57,598 nucleotides of DNA from Planctomycetota bacterium (GTDB lineage: Bacteria > Planctomycetota > Phycisphaerae > Sedimentisphaerales > Anaerohalosphaeraceae): positions 1-57,598 of the forward strand of contig VRUI01000025.1 in the NCBI GenBank assembly GCA_019456225.1. The letters are read 5' to 3'. A program made the translations under genes and the position numbers. Each line of letters opens with the position of its first letter. The stretch's first letter is position 1. Positions 14,800-24,429 of the stretch are shown here, piece by piece. Below the pieces are notes generated by a model, which saw only the letters and a list, made by a program, of their open reading frames with translations, was not told the DNA's origin and ran no database searches.

Positions 14800-16596
14800 A
14801 TGAAAGGAAAGAGCATTTGGTTTTGGTTTAGACGTAAACGCTTTTGCGGCAGGTTGATATTTTCGCTTATTGGTCTTGCCTCACTGGTCTGGTTTCTTGT
14901 TCGCGTTATACCAAAGCCGAGCAGAGCTTCATATCCCTGTCAGCGTGCGGCGTTTCCTATAGCTTCTTCTTTTGTCATATGGCTAGTGGGAATAATCTGT
15001 TCTATCTCTGCGATGCGAAAAGCAAGAACCCTTATCACCCGGTCACGTTATTTGATTGCGGTCGCGTTTTTTGCAGTTAGTATTGGGTGTATCTGGTTTT
15101 CACTGACGGCAAGCGGTGAAAAAATAGTTTTAGCAAATAATTCTTTACCTAACGCTCCCCTTGGAACAGCCCGTGGTATTCATCCAGGCCGGGTTGTATG
15201 GGTCCATGATCCAAATGCTACCAACTGGGATGGGTTCGAATCAGAAGAGCACTGGTGGCAAGACGGCCATACAGACCCCAATGTTGTCGAGCAGATGATA
15301 TCGCAGGCAGTTCGCTCAATCGCCGGAAAAGGCACTGAAGAGGATGCGTGGGATGCCATTTTCAGATATTTCAACAATTCTTGCGGCAAAGGCGATGTTG
15401 GGTATCAAAGCGGTGAAAAAGTGGCTATCAAGATTAACCTTACAACCTGCGCTGCTCGAAATCATACTGTTGACCCTGTAACTTATAATAAAAAGTCCAG
15501 CATTATGAACAAAATTGATAACTCACCTCAGATGATCCTGTCTTTGCTTAGACAGCTTATTGATAGAGCCGGTGTCGATCCTAATGAAATTACAGTCGGT
15601 GATCCGACCGGTATGGTTCCAAACTATTACTGGAATATGTTGCAGCCAAAATTTCCGGATGTGAAATATTTGGGCAATTTCGGTGGTTCGGGCAGGACCA
15701 GATCAGAGTTTTCCAATGTCCCGATTTATTGGAGTACGGATGATGCTGATGAGAAATTACAGGATTATCTTCCGGTCAGTTTTGCCGATGCCGATTACAT
15801 CATCAACTTTGCCATCCTGAAAGGCCATGGAGCTGGTGTAACATTGTGTGCAAAAAATCATTACGGTTCGCTTCTTCGCTGCCCGGACGGTTACCTCAGA
15901 GATTCCGGGTATCTGGATTATTACGACATGCACCAGTGTTTATCCAATGAGCCAGGCAGCTATCGGGCCCTGGTTGATTTAATGGGGCATGAGGAGTTGG
16001 GAGGTAAGACGCTTTTATATTTGATTGACGGTCTTTTCGGGGGTTATAAGTGGGATGCACATCCGTATAAATGGCTTATGCCCCCGTTTGGAGATGGTGT
16101 TACGGGTGATTGGCCAAATAGCCTTTTTGCTTCTTTAGATCCTGTTGCCATCGATTCTGTTGCTTATGATTTTCTTTTGCAGGAATGGCCGCATATCGTT
16201 GCGGCATCTTCTCTTGAAGGAGGCGCCGAGGATTATCTGCATGAAGCTGCAATGGCCGACTTTCCGGATTCGCGTACGTTTTACGATCCCGATAATGATG
16301 GAAACAGTTTGCAGAGTCTGGGCGTTCATGAGCACTGGAATAACTACATTGATAAGCAGTACTCGAGAAATCTTGGCACAGGTAACGGCATTGAATTGAT
16401 CAAGATATCTTCGCCGTTCAAAACGGACTTCAATCTTGACAACAAAGTCAATCTTTCCGATTTTGCTTTGTTTGCGGTATCATGGAAAAGCTCGCCCGGC
16501 GACAGTGCGTACAATCCTTTGTTTGATGTTGCTGATCCGAATGATATCATCGATGAATATGATCTGGCTGTTTTAGCAGAAGACTGGCTTAAATAG
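14800..16596 (+). CDS. DUF362 domain protein with N-terminal TM helices and dockerin-like C-terminus
   Basis: A 598-aa membrane/exported protein. The first ~110 residues hold three hydrophobic helices (LIFSLIGLASLVWFLVRVI, ASSFVIWLVGIICSISAM, YLIAVAFFAVSIGCIWFSL). The middle is a DUF362 domain: GEKVAIKINLTTC, SPQMILSLLRQLIDRAG, ITVGDPTG, DADYIINFAILKGHGAG, VTLCAKNHYGS, LLYLIDGLFGGYK, FASLDPVAIDSVAYDFL. The last ~55 residues (FNLDNKVNLSDFALFAVSW then VADPNDIIDEYDLAVLAEDWL) form a paired EF-hand-like dockerin repeat, common at the C-termini of Phycisphaerae exported proteins. DUF362 proteins often carry ferredoxin motifs, but none is present here. Function unknown. It starts 52 nt after the tRNA. 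Confidence 0.8.
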   Translation: MKGKSIWFWFRRKRFCGRLIFSLIGLASLVWFLVRVIPKPSRASYPCQRAAFPIASSFVIWLVGIICSISAMRKARTLITRSRYLIAVAFFAVSIGCIWFSLTASGEKIVLANNSLPNAPLGTARGIHPGRVVWVHDPNATNWDGFESEEHWWQDGHTDPNVVEQMISQAVRSIAGKGTEEDAWDAIFRYFNNSCGKGDVGYQSGEKVAIKINLTTCAARNHTVDPVTYNKKSSIMNKIDNSPQMILSLLRQLIDRAGVDPNEITVGDPTGMVPNYYWNMLQPKFPDVKYLGNFGGSGRTRSEFSNVPIYWSTDDADEKLQDYLPVSFADADYIINFAILKGHGAGVTLCAKNHYGSLLRCPDGYLRDSGYLDYYDMHQCLSNEPGSYRALVDLMGHEELGGKTLLYLIDGLFGGYKWDAHPYKWLMPPFGDGVTGDWPNSLFASLDPVAIDSVAYDFLLQEWPHIVAASSLEGGAEDYLHEAAMADFPDSRTFYDPDNDGNSLQSLGVHEHWNNYIDKQYSRNLGTGNGIELIKISSPFKTDFNLDNKVNLSDFALFAVSWKSSPGDSAYNPLFDVADPNDIIDEYDLAVLAEDWLK

Positions 16597-16616
16597 CAAT
16601 CGCAGCGGCATTTTTA

Positions 16617-17114
16617 TTACTGCAAACAATTGTCTTTATCAAGAGCCTTTTCTTGTCTTCGTCTTTTGAAAAAATCCGATAGCTGCCGGCTGCATTTTTC
16701 CTGAAGCACCCCGGAAGTTACGCTTACCATGTGGTTTAGCCGCTCATCTTCGACTATGTTGTAAATGCTTCCGCACGAACCGGCCTTCGGGTCGTGGCAG
16801 CCGTAAACGAGCCTTTCGATGCGTGCAAGTACCAGGGCGCCTGCGCACATTGGGCAAGGTTCCAGCGTGACATATATCGTGCAGTCGGCGAGCCGCCACG
16901 AACCAAGGTAGTCGGCGGCCTGGGTTAGAGCGATGATCTCGGCGTGGGCGGTAGGGTCGGTGAGCTGTTCACGCTGGTTGTATGCCTTTGCGATTACCTG
17001 GCCTTGATGTACTATGACACAGCCGATAGGCACATCGCCATTCTCTTCGGCGATGTATGCCTGATCGATGGCACGTGCCATGAACTGCTCGTCTGAGTCG
17101 AAAGAAAAATCCAT
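16617..17114 (-). CDS. tadA: tRNA-specific adenosine deaminase
   Basis: Deaminates A34 to inosine in tRNA-Arg(ACG), allowing it to read CGN codons. The zinc-binding and catalytic residues are present: H57-A-E59 (TAHAEIIAL) and P86-C87-P-M-C90 (VTLEPCPMCAGAL). The 165-aa length fits. The ATG starts 1 nt after the stop of the upstream di-haem protein (TAATATG), so it is co-transcribed with an apparently unrelated exported protein. It lies 1.9 kb from a tRNA-Arg gene, but that tRNA has anticodon TCG and is not its substrate. Confidence 0.95.
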   Translation of the reverse strand: MDFSFDSDEQFMARAIDQAYIAEENGDVPIGCVIVHQGQVIAKAYNQREQLTDPTAHAEIIALTQAADYLGSWRLADCTIYVTLEPCPMCAGALVLARIERLVYGCHDPKAGSCGSIYNIVEDERLNHMVSVTSGVLQEKCSRQLSDFFKRRRQEKALDKDNCLQ

Positions 17115-17115
17115 A

Positions 17116-19983
17116 TTACCTGATTGCCAATCTGCTTGATTCGGGGACTTTCATCGTGCGTTTTTTTCCTTTTAGCTCGTATGTGATCTCCAGAACCTTA
17201 GGCGTCCCACCGATCGGGTCGCCGAAATGCCGGTTAAAGCCTGAGATGTACATTTGGCCTGAAGCGATTATTTTACGCAACTTGTCGGTGACTACTATAC
17301 GCTTATTCTTTGCGCCATAGGTTGCTTTGATAATCTTTGCATTTTTGGGCATTTTGACATTCATTGGTTTTCTGGGCTTTTTGGTTTTCTTTGGAGTTTG
17401 GACATATGGCTTATCTGAATAGATGGCCTTGCCGACGATTGCATTCGAATCGCCGTCCTGTCTGATATTAAACCTGTTGATCTCCGGTGCCGTGCGAACT
17501 CTCGCCTCAACCGCACCGATGTCATCTGTCTCAAAGACCGGGTCATACATTTCACGAATCTCTTCTTCTCCGAGGTACGGTCCGTTACAGTCAACCCATG
17601 CGATCAGACGCCGCAGCGATGCGGGATCAACCTTAACTTTGTGGTGCTTACCGCTCATAGCGTTTTTGACGATCTTGCTGCGGTGCGAGAATGCTGCCTT
17701 AGGCGGAAGGGTCTTAAGGTTCTCTATTGCAGTTACGCCCATTTGGTTATAGCCTTCCACGATAAGACAGCCCGATAGCGAAACAGCGACACCATCTGCA
17801 TTTTTTGGTATACTGCGACCCCAGCCGATCTGCCCGCCGATAAGCTCGACGTAAGGCTCCTTAAACGGAGTCTTTTCACCGGGTCTGTGATTTCCTTTAT
17901 CCCATCGCCATGGAACATTCGAATCACGTAGTGTAAGATTAAGTTTCGGCTTTTTCTTTTCGCCGTTGTGGCATTTTATGCAGTATTGATCAAATACCGG
18001 CTGAGCAAAACGGAGGAATCCGACAGACTCACGTCCCCACGGCGGAGGCGTAGGCGTAACCGGTCCTTTTTTCATTGCGATACCGATACGCGGTTGCTTA
18101 GGTATTGAGCCAGCTGTGGGGTTACGGAGTTCGTGGCATCCAACGCAGCCGCGAGTCTCGCCGGGCATAACACCGGTAAAGCTTCGCATATTCTGAATGA
18201 CACGGTAGTCCTTGTCGATGAGCTGGAAGTAATATCCAACGCCGGGTTTGAGCTTAAAGCAAACCGAACCGTCTTTTTCAACCGGAACCGTACCGTAGAC
18301 ACGCTTAACCGATTCGGCTTGTGGCAGGCCTACAGCCGGCCCATCATGCTGAACCGTCTTCCACCACGTGCTGTAAGTCTTGGGGTCCATCTCAATGATC
18401 CGCAAATATTTAACCTCATCCTTGTTGATCTCCGGAGCACCCTCAAAAACATTATTCGTATAAAGCACACCATCTTTAAGAGGCTTTTGATCCTTGCCGA
18501 TACTCGGCCATGCGACCATATCAGGATAAGCCTGCGGAACTTCACGTTTTCGTACAGGAACTGCATGATAGGCATTATGCTTGCCCTTCCAGATCAACTC
18601 TTTATTACCATAAACGTCCATTAGATACAGATTGAAGAGTACTGATTTGCTGTTGGGATACGATGCAGCCCCAGGTATAGCCGATGCCAGGAAAACTTCC
18701 TCGCTAAGCGGGTACGGCGTTTTATATGCGCCATACTTACCGGAGGCGTGATATTTAACATCGAGATCAGGGTCGCCAGGTCCGTCACCAACTTCCGGCC
18801 ATCCCATTTCCTGCGTAACTTTTAAAAGCCCGTCAGGATAATTTAGCCCTTTGTCAGGGTCGACAATACCGATGCATCCCTGGAACCACCGGTGATGACC
18901 GACGCCTGTAAACATAACTTTACGAGAACCGGGGATTGACCTGGCCTCTGTAATAACATCAGGCCAAACGCTCTGGTTTCCCCAGAAGTGGGTTACATTT
19001 GTGCCGTCAGCATTCATTGACCAAAGCGATTGCACCCGCCAGAGAGCTTTGTCGGTGTATTCCCAGCGAGTGTAGATGATACGTCCGTCGTTCAGTACAC
19101 TTGGCAGATAGTCAGGTTCGGAGTTACGTGAGACAATATAGATATTTTTACCGTCCGCATCGCAGCGGGCCAGCACGAACGAATGCGTATAAGGCATGCA
19201 GCGAACATAAGTATGTCCGCGAGTCGTACAAAAGATGATCTTTCCGTCAGGAGTATAGATAGGGTCGAGATCGTCATAATCGCCGAAAGTCAGCTGCTTG
19301 TTACCGCTGCCGTCGATATTGCATTCATAAATATGAAACGATTTTTCGCCTTCAGGCCGCATCGAATACAGAACTTTTTTCGCATCCCACGAAACATCAG
19401 GCCGCCAGAATGAAGCTTCCTTTTCGCCGGAAGGAGCAAGCGTACGAACTTTAGCATCCGGATTAAGCCCTTCAAGAACAGCAAGCCGACCACCCATAAG
19501 AGCCATAAAACCATTACGGTGACGAGCTTCATGGCCAGGTTCACGACCTGCACCGGGATAAGGATTATCAATCAGAAGTATCTCATTAAAATCGATGAGA
19601 GGATCCTTGAACATGATAGAGCGCTTAGTAGAACGAATCGAAAAATATATAGCCTCTATTGCACCGGGGGATTCTTTCGCGACAGATAGCTGTTTCTCAA
19701 GGTTGGCAAGATTACTCAGTTGAACTTTAAGATTTGCTCCATTTCCAATCCTTTTGGCAATCTGACGTGCCCACCCGATCTCTTTTCGTGCAAGCTCAAA
19801 AGTCGGTTTGCCATCAGCCTGAAAGAGCCAGTCTTGTATGACAGCCGGAGAATCTAATATAAGAGACCCAAGTAATTTAGTGCCGGATTCAGGAGGTAGG
19901 AGGGTAGCAGAAACTTTGCTCCCAACTGCAACATTAGCAACGGCAGCGATCATTGATAATAAGATTAAGCATGGAACTTTCAT
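17116..19983 (-). CDS. exported PD40/beta-propeller protein with two CxxCH haem motifs (HzsA-related)
   Basis: A 955-aa exported protein with a signal peptide (MKVPCLILLSMIAAVANVAVG). The central part contains TolB/PD40-type propeller repeats (SWDAKKVLYSMRPEGEKSFHIYECNIDGSGNKQLT, YTPDGKIIFCTTR, LNDGRIIYTRWEYTDKA, SMNADGTNVTHFWG). Two c-type haem sites follow: GCVGCHE near residue 612 and YCIKCHNG near residue 668. This layout matches proteins annotated as hydrazine synthase alpha-subunit-related, which are abundant in planctomycetes that do not perform anammox. No other hydrazine synthase subunit is present, so a hydrazine role is not supported. Possible periplasmic electron transfer or substrate oxidation; upstream of tadA in one transcript. 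Confidence 0.8.
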   Translation of the reverse strand: MKVPCLILLSMIAAVANVAVGSKVSATLLPPESGTKLLGSLILDSPAVIQDWLFQADGKPTFELARKEIGWARQIAKRIGNGANLKVQLSNLANLEKQLSVAKESPGAIEAIYFSIRSTKRSIMFKDPLIDFNEILLIDNPYPGAGREPGHEARHRNGFMALMGGRLAVLEGLNPDAKVRTLAPSGEKEASFWRPDVSWDAKKVLYSMRPEGEKSFHIYECNIDGSGNKQLTFGDYDDLDPIYTPDGKIIFCTTRGHTYVRCMPYTHSFVLARCDADGKNIYIVSRNSEPDYLPSVLNDGRIIYTRWEYTDKALWRVQSLWSMNADGTNVTHFWGNQSVWPDVITEARSIPGSRKVMFTGVGHHRWFQGCIGIVDPDKGLNYPDGLLKVTQEMGWPEVGDGPGDPDLDVKYHASGKYGAYKTPYPLSEEVFLASAIPGAASYPNSKSVLFNLYLMDVYGNKELIWKGKHNAYHAVPVRKREVPQAYPDMVAWPSIGKDQKPLKDGVLYTNNVFEGAPEINKDEVKYLRIIEMDPKTYSTWWKTVQHDGPAVGLPQAESVKRVYGTVPVEKDGSVCFKLKPGVGYYFQLIDKDYRVIQNMRSFTGVMPGETRGCVGCHELRNPTAGSIPKQPRIGIAMKKGPVTPTPPPWGRESVGFLRFAQPVFDQYCIKCHNGEKKKPKLNLTLRDSNVPWRWDKGNHRPGEKTPFKEPYVELIGGQIGWGRSIPKNADGVAVSLSGCLIVEGYNQMGVTAIENLKTLPPKAAFSHRSKIVKNAMSGKHHKVKVDPASLRRLIAWVDCNGPYLGEEEIREMYDPVFETDDIGAVEARVRTAPEINRFNIRQDGDSNAIVGKAIYSDKPYVQTPKKTKKPRKPMNVKMPKNAKIIKATYGAKNKRIVVTDKLRKIIASGQMYISGFNRHFGDPIGGTPKVLEITYELKGKKRTMKVPESSRLAIR

Positions 19984-20201
19984 CTGGATACTCCTTAATA
20001 AATCGTTAGGTTATAGTTTTTCGTGCTGTTGGCTTCTAGCCAACAGCTTCTGCGGGCAGGATGCCCGCAGTACGGAATCAGGCAATATACCCTTTCGTTC
20101 TCCGCTTTTTTTCCATAATAACTAATTAAACGGTTCAAATCCATGATTTATTTCGGTATTGCAATAATGATGGTTTAATTTACGTTTTAAATAGTGTTGC
20201 G
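19984..20201. other. divergent intergenic region with two adjacent perfect hairpins
   Basis: Between the di-haem gene (minus) and sulfatase (plus). It holds two consecutive stems: CTGTTGGC-TTCTA-GCCAACAG (20026-20046) and CTGCGGGCA-GGA-TGCCCGCAG (20050-20070). They sit in the leader of the minus-strand gene, where they could affect its transcription, or they are a dispersed repeat. No ORF or RNA gene recognised. Confidence 0.55.
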
Positions 20202-20215
20202 GTACAATATTGTAC
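20202..20215. promoter_or_regulatory. palindromic operator candidate upstream of the sulfatase
   Basis: Perfect 14-bp palindrome GTACAATATTGTAC, 69 nt before the sulfatase ATG. It overlaps possible -10 hexamers (TACAAT at 20203 and 20213). Likely site for a dimeric repressor; the regulator is unknown. Confidence 0.45.
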
Positions 20216-20284
20216 AATAATCACTGTAAATCTTAATTGTTTGGCGGGTTTTGGCCTACGCTGAATTTTCACGAAGGAGAGATC

Positions 20285-21880
20285 ATGAAAAAAACAGCAT
20301 TAAACAGAAGGAATTTCGTAAAAATGTTCGGTTTTTCCGCCGCTGCGCTGACTGTCGGGCAGGTTCCTGCTTTTGCGACAAAGGCGAGTGGGAAAAAGCC
20401 TAATATCCTTTTTTTGTATAGCGATGACCATGCTTTCCAGGCGATCAGTGCCTATGGAGGCCGTCTTGAAAAGGTCGCTCCGACAAAAAATATCGACCGT
20501 ATCGCCCGGGAAGGAATGATATTCCATAAAAGCTATGTGACAAACTCCATCTGCGCACCTTGCCGGGCCGTCATTCTTACCGGCAAGCACAGCCATCTCA
20601 ACGGTGTTTTGGATAACTCGACCAGTTTCGACGGTTCGCAGCAGACCTTCCCGAAGATACTCAAGAAGAACGGTTACCAGACCGCGATCGTTGGTAAATG
20701 GCATCTCAGGTCACGACCGACCGGCTTTGATTATGACGAAGTGCTGCCTGGCCAGGGAGCATACTACAACCCGACATTTATCAAACGCGGAGAAAGAGTA
20801 AAACATGTAGGCTACAACACAGACATTACAACCGACCTGGGACTAAAGTGGCTTAAAGACGAACGCGAGAAGGACAAACCGTTTATGCTAATGCTCCAGT
20901 ACAAAGCACCGCATCGAAATTGGCAGCCGGGGCCGGACCATCTGACGCTTTTTGATGACGTTACGATCCCCGAACCGGAAAACCTCTTTGACGATTACTC
21001 CGGACGCGGAACAGCGGCCTGCAAACAGGATATGTCAATAGAAAAAACAATGGGCCTCAATGACAACAAGCTCGTACCGCCTCGCGGCTTTACTGACGAT
21101 CAACTGAAAAAATGGAATGCTGCTTATGGGCCGAAAAATGAGAAATTCAATAAAGCCAACCTCCAGGGCAAGGATCTTGTTCGCTGGAAGTATCAGCGTT
21201 ATATGAAAGACTACCTGCGGTGCATCCGTTCGGTTGACGACAACATCGGACGCGTGCTGAAATACCTCGACGACACCGGCCTTGCCGAAAACACGGTCGT
21301 AATGTACTCCGCCGACCAGGGATTCTATCTTGGCGAGCATGGCTGGTTCGACAAGCGATTCATGTATGAAGAATCTTTCCGCACCCCGCTGATCGCCCGC
21401 TGGCCCAAGCATATCAAGCCAGGTACATCAAACTACGATCTCGTGCAAAATCTCGATCTTGCACAAACATTCCTCGACATCGCCGGCGCTCCTCAGCCGG
21501 CCGATATGCAGGGTGTAAGCTTAAAGCCTATCATGGAAAATGGCAAAGCCCCGAAAGACTGGCGAAAGAGCCTGTACTACCATTATTACGAATTCCCAGC
21601 CGTTCATAGCGTACGCAGGCATGAAGGTGTTGCCACCAACCGTTACAAGCTAATACACTTCTACGATATCAAAGAGTGGGAATTTTACGATCTTGAAAAA
21701 GACCCAGCCGAGATGAAAAGCCAGTACGAAAACAAAAAGTACGCAGCGAAAATCAAAGAGTTGAAGGTCGAACTGGAAAGACTGAAAAAACAATACGAAG
21801 TAACACCGCCTCCAACGCTAAGGAAGCCGAGACCGAGAAGAAACAACAAAAAGAACACCAAAAAAAACAAAACTATATAA
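20285..21880 (+). CDS. Tat-exported sulfatase
   Basis: Arylsulfatase-family hydrolase (alkaline phosphatase superfamily), 531 aa, acting on sulfated polysaccharides outside the cytoplasm. Start ATG 20285 has AAGGAGAG upstream and begins a twin-arginine signal ([19 protein letters not shown]). Metal-binding D47-D48 (LYSDDHAF) and the sulfatase signature C90-A-P-C-R ([15 protein letters not shown]) are present; C90 would become formylglycine. GKWHLR and [14 protein letters not shown] are the second conserved blocks. The C-terminal ~60 residues are charged and end in a Lys/Arg/Asn-rich tail ([14 protein letters not shown]). A formylglycine-generating enzyme is not in this window. Confidence 0.93.
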   Translation: MKKTALNRRNFVKMFGFSAAALTVGQVPAFATKASGKKPNILFLYSDDHAFQAISAYGGRLEKVAPTKNIDRIAREGMIFHKSYVTNSICAPCRAVILTGKHSHLNGVLDNSTSFDGSQQTFPKILKKNGYQTAIVGKWHLRSRPTGFDYDEVLPGQGAYYNPTFIKRGERVKHVGYNTDITTDLGLKWLKDEREKDKPFMLMLQYKAPHRNWQPGPDHLTLFDDVTIPEPENLFDDYSGRGTAACKQDMSIEKTMGLNDNKLVPPRGFTDDQLKKWNAAYGPKNEKFNKANLQGKDLVRWKYQRYMKDYLRCIRSVDDNIGRVLKYLDDTGLAENTVVMYSADQGFYLGEHGWFDKRFMYEESFRTPLIARWPKHIKPGTSNYDLVQNLDLAQTFLDIAGAPQPADMQGVSLKPIMENGKAPKDWRKSLYYHYYEFPAVHSVRRHEGVATNRYKLIHFYDIKEWEFYDLEKDPAEMKSQYENKKYAAKIKELKVELERLKKQYEVTPPPTLRKPRPRRNNKKNTKKNKTI

Positions 21881-21970
21881 TGATATTTTCGGCGGCACCT
21901 TCAGGACGCAGGTGTTAACATTAAAAGCATATAAATAACTTGTTGGGGTTACCGGCTAAGTCGCTATTCG

Positions 21971-21986
21971 GGCAGCTCGCGCTGCC
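21971..21986. terminator. short hairpin between convergent genes
   Basis: GGCAGC-TCGC-GCTGCC between the ends of the sulfatase (plus) and nqrF (minus). There is no clear T-run on either strand. Could serve both genes; weak evidence. Confidence 0.35.
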
Positions 21987-22003
21987 GCGCTCCTGTTTGT
22001 CAC

Positions 22004-23092
22004 TTAGAACTTATCGTAGAAGATGTCGTCGCTTGCGATTCCCTTGTCTTCGAGTACTCTCGTAACCGCTTCGATCATTAGCGGAGGGCCGCACAAAAAT
22101 GCCTGTCTTTCAAGATCAGGTTCGAGCATCTTATCGACAGGGAGATGAACAAAACCGGTCTCACCGCTCCAGTCTGCGCCTTCTTCAGGCTCTGAAAGGG
22201 CATAAACAACGTGTAAGTTCGGGTGCTTCTTTGCGAGTTCTTTGAACTCTTTGAGGTAGAAGATGTCACCGGTTCCGCGACAGCCGAAGAACAGCCAGCA
22301 CGAACGATCCGGCCACTTGTCGTAGATCGAAAAAATAATATTCTTCATAGGAGCAAGACCGCATCCGCCGCCGACACAAATGATCTCGGTCTCGGGGTCA
22401 TCGTTAAGATAGAACTCACCGTAAGGACCGGTAAAGATGACCTCGTCACCGACATTAAGCTCGTGGAGAAACGTCGAGCCGATACCGCCGGGTACCAGGC
22501 GAACCATCATTTCGACACTGTCGTCTTCGTACGTAGGCGAGCTGATTGAATAAGCTCTGAAAACCGGTCCGTCAGGCGACGGTGCCTGGATCTGGATATA
22601 CTGACCGGGCCGCTGCGAAATCTTTTCGTCACCGTCGATCTTGAGGCGGATAAGTTTGATGTCGTAGGTCATAGTTTCGGAGATCGAAACGGTAGAGGTA
22701 AACATTTTAACGCTAAGCAGATCCGACGGAATACGGACATAAATGTCCTCACGAACCTTAACCTGGCAGGCGAGTCTAACATTACTCTTTTGTTCTTTAC
22801 GCGTCAGGTAGGGCGTCTCGGTCGGTAAAAGGGGGCCTCCGCCTTCGGTTACAACGATCTTGCAATGGCCGCAGGAACCCTTACCGCCGCATGCCGAGGG
22901 TATGAATATCTGGTTGGCAAAGAGGCTCTGAAGGAGCGTCTGTCCGCCGTCTACTTCAAGCGGTTTCTCACCAACATTGATATCAAGTTTGCAAATGCCA
23001 TAGTTGATCAGAACCTTCTCTGCTATAATAAGCACCAGAGAAAGCAAAACAACCAGCCCGCCAAAAGCTAATATTGCCCACAAATATACCAC
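22004..23092 (-). CDS. nqrF: Na+-translocating NADH-quinone reductase subunit F
   Basis: NADH-oxidising entry subunit of the Na+-NQR pump. Seen: N-terminal membrane anchor (LAFGGLVVLLSLVLIIAEKV), a [2Fe-2S] ferredoxin domain with C68, C74, C77 and C109 (CGGKGSCGHC, RLAC), an FAD-binding motif RAYSISS, and an NADH-binding block (CVGGGCGLAPM, FGCRGTGDIFYL, FLCGPPLMIEA). At 362 aa it is shorter than the roughly 407 aa of Vibrio NqrF but contains all cofactor sites. Presence of this FAD domain distinguishes the complex from Rnf. Last gene of the operon, 32 nt after nqrE. Confidence 0.95.
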   Translation of the reverse strand: MVYLWAILAFGGLVVLLSLVLIIAEKVLINYGICKLDINVGEKPLEVDGGQTLLQSLFANQIFIPSACGGKGSCGHCKIVVTEGGGPLLPTETPYLTRKEQKSNVRLACQVKVREDIYVRIPSDLLSVKMFTSTVSISETMTYDIKLIRLKIDGDEKISQRPGQYIQIQAPSPDGPVFRAYSISSPTYEDDSVEMMVRLVPGGIGSTFLHELNVGDEVIFTGPYGEFYLNDDPETEIICVGGGCGLAPMKNIIFSIYDKWPDRSCWLFFGCRGTGDIFYLKEFKELAKKHPNLHVVYALSEPEEGADWSGETGFVHLPVDKMLEPDLERQAFLCGPPLMIEAVTRVLEDKGIASDDIFYDKF

Positions 23093-23124
23093 TGAAAACT
23101 CCTAGTCTACTTTAGTTGTATGAA

Positions 23125-23715
23125 CTATTGAATAGAAACCATTCCGCCAAATCCCATAAACGCCATCGCAAGAACGCCAGTTACGATCATCGCGATCGGA
23201 ACGTTCTCAAACGGCTTTGGAATATTGCTATACCTCATTTTTTGTCTTAAACCGGCCATCAGAACAATCGCGAGCATCCAGCCAAGTCCGCCGCCGAATC
23301 CAAACCCGACAGACTGAGCAAATGTATAATTGCGAATGATCAGGAACATAGATGCACCGAGGATGGCACAGTTAACCGTAATAAGCGGCAAAAAGATACC
23401 CAAGGCGAAATAGAGCTTGGGGCTGAACCGCTCGACAAACATCTCGACAAACTGCACGAATGCGGCGATCACCGCGATAAAAACGATAAACTGAAGATGT
23501 GCCAACTCAAGCGGGACAAGAACATAATGATAAACCGCAAAGTTGATCATCGAAGTCGTAACCGTAACAAAAGTAACAGCAGTTCCAAGACCGATGGCAG
23601 TGCCTATCTGGTTGGAACATGCTACAAACGAACACATTCCCAGGAAGTTTGCAAGCAGGATATTATTTGTAAATATCGCCGCTATTAGAATAACAATTGC
23701 AGAGGTTTCATTCAT
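23125..23715 (-). CDS. nqrE: Na+-translocating NADH-quinone reductase subunit E
   Basis: Integral membrane subunit with six hydrophobic helices, 196 aa (usual length 198). C28 in LANFLGMCSF and C116 in LITVNCAILG match the half-membrane cysteines that, with those in NqrD, hold the intramembrane iron-sulfur centre in the NQR family. The ATG shares a base with the nqrD stop (TAATG), so the two partner subunits are translated together. Confidence 0.96.
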   Translation of the reverse strand: MNETSAIVILIAAIFTNNILLANFLGMCSFVACSNQIGTAIGLGTAVTFVTVTTSMINFAVYHYVLVPLELAHLQFIVFIAVIAAFVQFVEMFVERFSPKLYFALGIFLPLITVNCAILGASMFLIIRNYTFAQSVGFGFGGGLGWMLAIVLMAGLRQKMRYSNIPKPFENVPIAMIVTGVLAMAFMGFGGMVSIQ

Positions 23716-24368
23716 TATTTGCTCTCCTCGGGGTCTGGCCCCTTAACAGCGTTAAATATCGCGATGAGTATTCCAAGTGCGATAAAAGCACCCGGTGCAC
23801 TTGAAATCACCTGGTTGGGCGTGTACCACGACTCACTTAGTAATTTATAGCCCATCACTTCGCCGGTTCCAAACAACTCCCGGAAAAAGCCGATCGCCGC
23901 CAGTACGACACCGTACCCGACGCCGTTTGCGACGCCATCGATCATCGAAAGCAGCGGTGGATTCTGCAAAGCAAATGCTTCGGCTCTGCCCATGACGATG
24001 CAGTTTGTAATGATCAAGCCGACATACGGGCCAAGTTGTTTACTCATCGCCGGGAAAAAAGCTTTAAGGATCTGATCGAACAGAATAACGAAAGTCGCGA
24101 TGATGGCGACCTCGGCGATCATCCTGATCCTGTGCGGCGTACGGTTCCGCAGCAGTGACACGAACAGGTTAGACCCAACACAAACGAACAGAAGTGCAAC
24201 TCCCATAACCAGCGAGTTTGACAACTTGCTGGTGACGGCAAGAGCCGAACAGATACCCAGCACCTGAATAGCGATAGGATTGTTCGCCCATGCACCTTCT
24301 TTAAATGTTTCGATGCCTTTGCCGCCGCACATACCGCCGCAAGTCATAGATCCCTTAGAATCAGCCAT
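23715..24368 (-). CDS. nqrD: Na+-translocating NADH-quinone reductase subunit D
   Basis: Integral membrane partner of NqrE, 217 aa. Conserved NNPIAIQVLGICSALAVT (C40) and VGLIITNCIVMGRAEAFA (C123) carry the intramembrane Fe-S cysteines. It has an uncommon N-terminal extension (about 20 residues) rich in Gly and Cys (MTCGGMCGGKG), absent from typical NqrD; the two extra Cys could be incidental. The gap of about 60 nt to nqrC is the largest within the operon. Confidence 0.95.
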   Translation of the reverse strand: MADSKGSMTCGGMCGGKGIETFKEGAWANNPIAIQVLGICSALAVTSKLSNSLVMGVALLFVCVGSNLFVSLLRNRTPHRIRMIAEVAIIATFVILFDQILKAFFPAMSKQLGPYVGLIITNCIVMGRAEAFALQNPPLLSMIDGVANGVGYGVVLAAIGFFRELFGTGEVMGYKLLSESWYTPNQVISSAPGAFIALGILIAIFNAVKGPDPEESK

Positions 24369-24429
24369 TATATAAATCCCGTAAACTCATATTCACTAAT
24401 TTTTTTGCTAATCGCTAATTGCTAATAAG

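Noticed and set aside
17116-19983. Anammox hydrazine synthase subunit
   Set aside because: Only a distant HzsA-like layout; no companion subunits, and such relatives are common in non-anammox planctomycetes.
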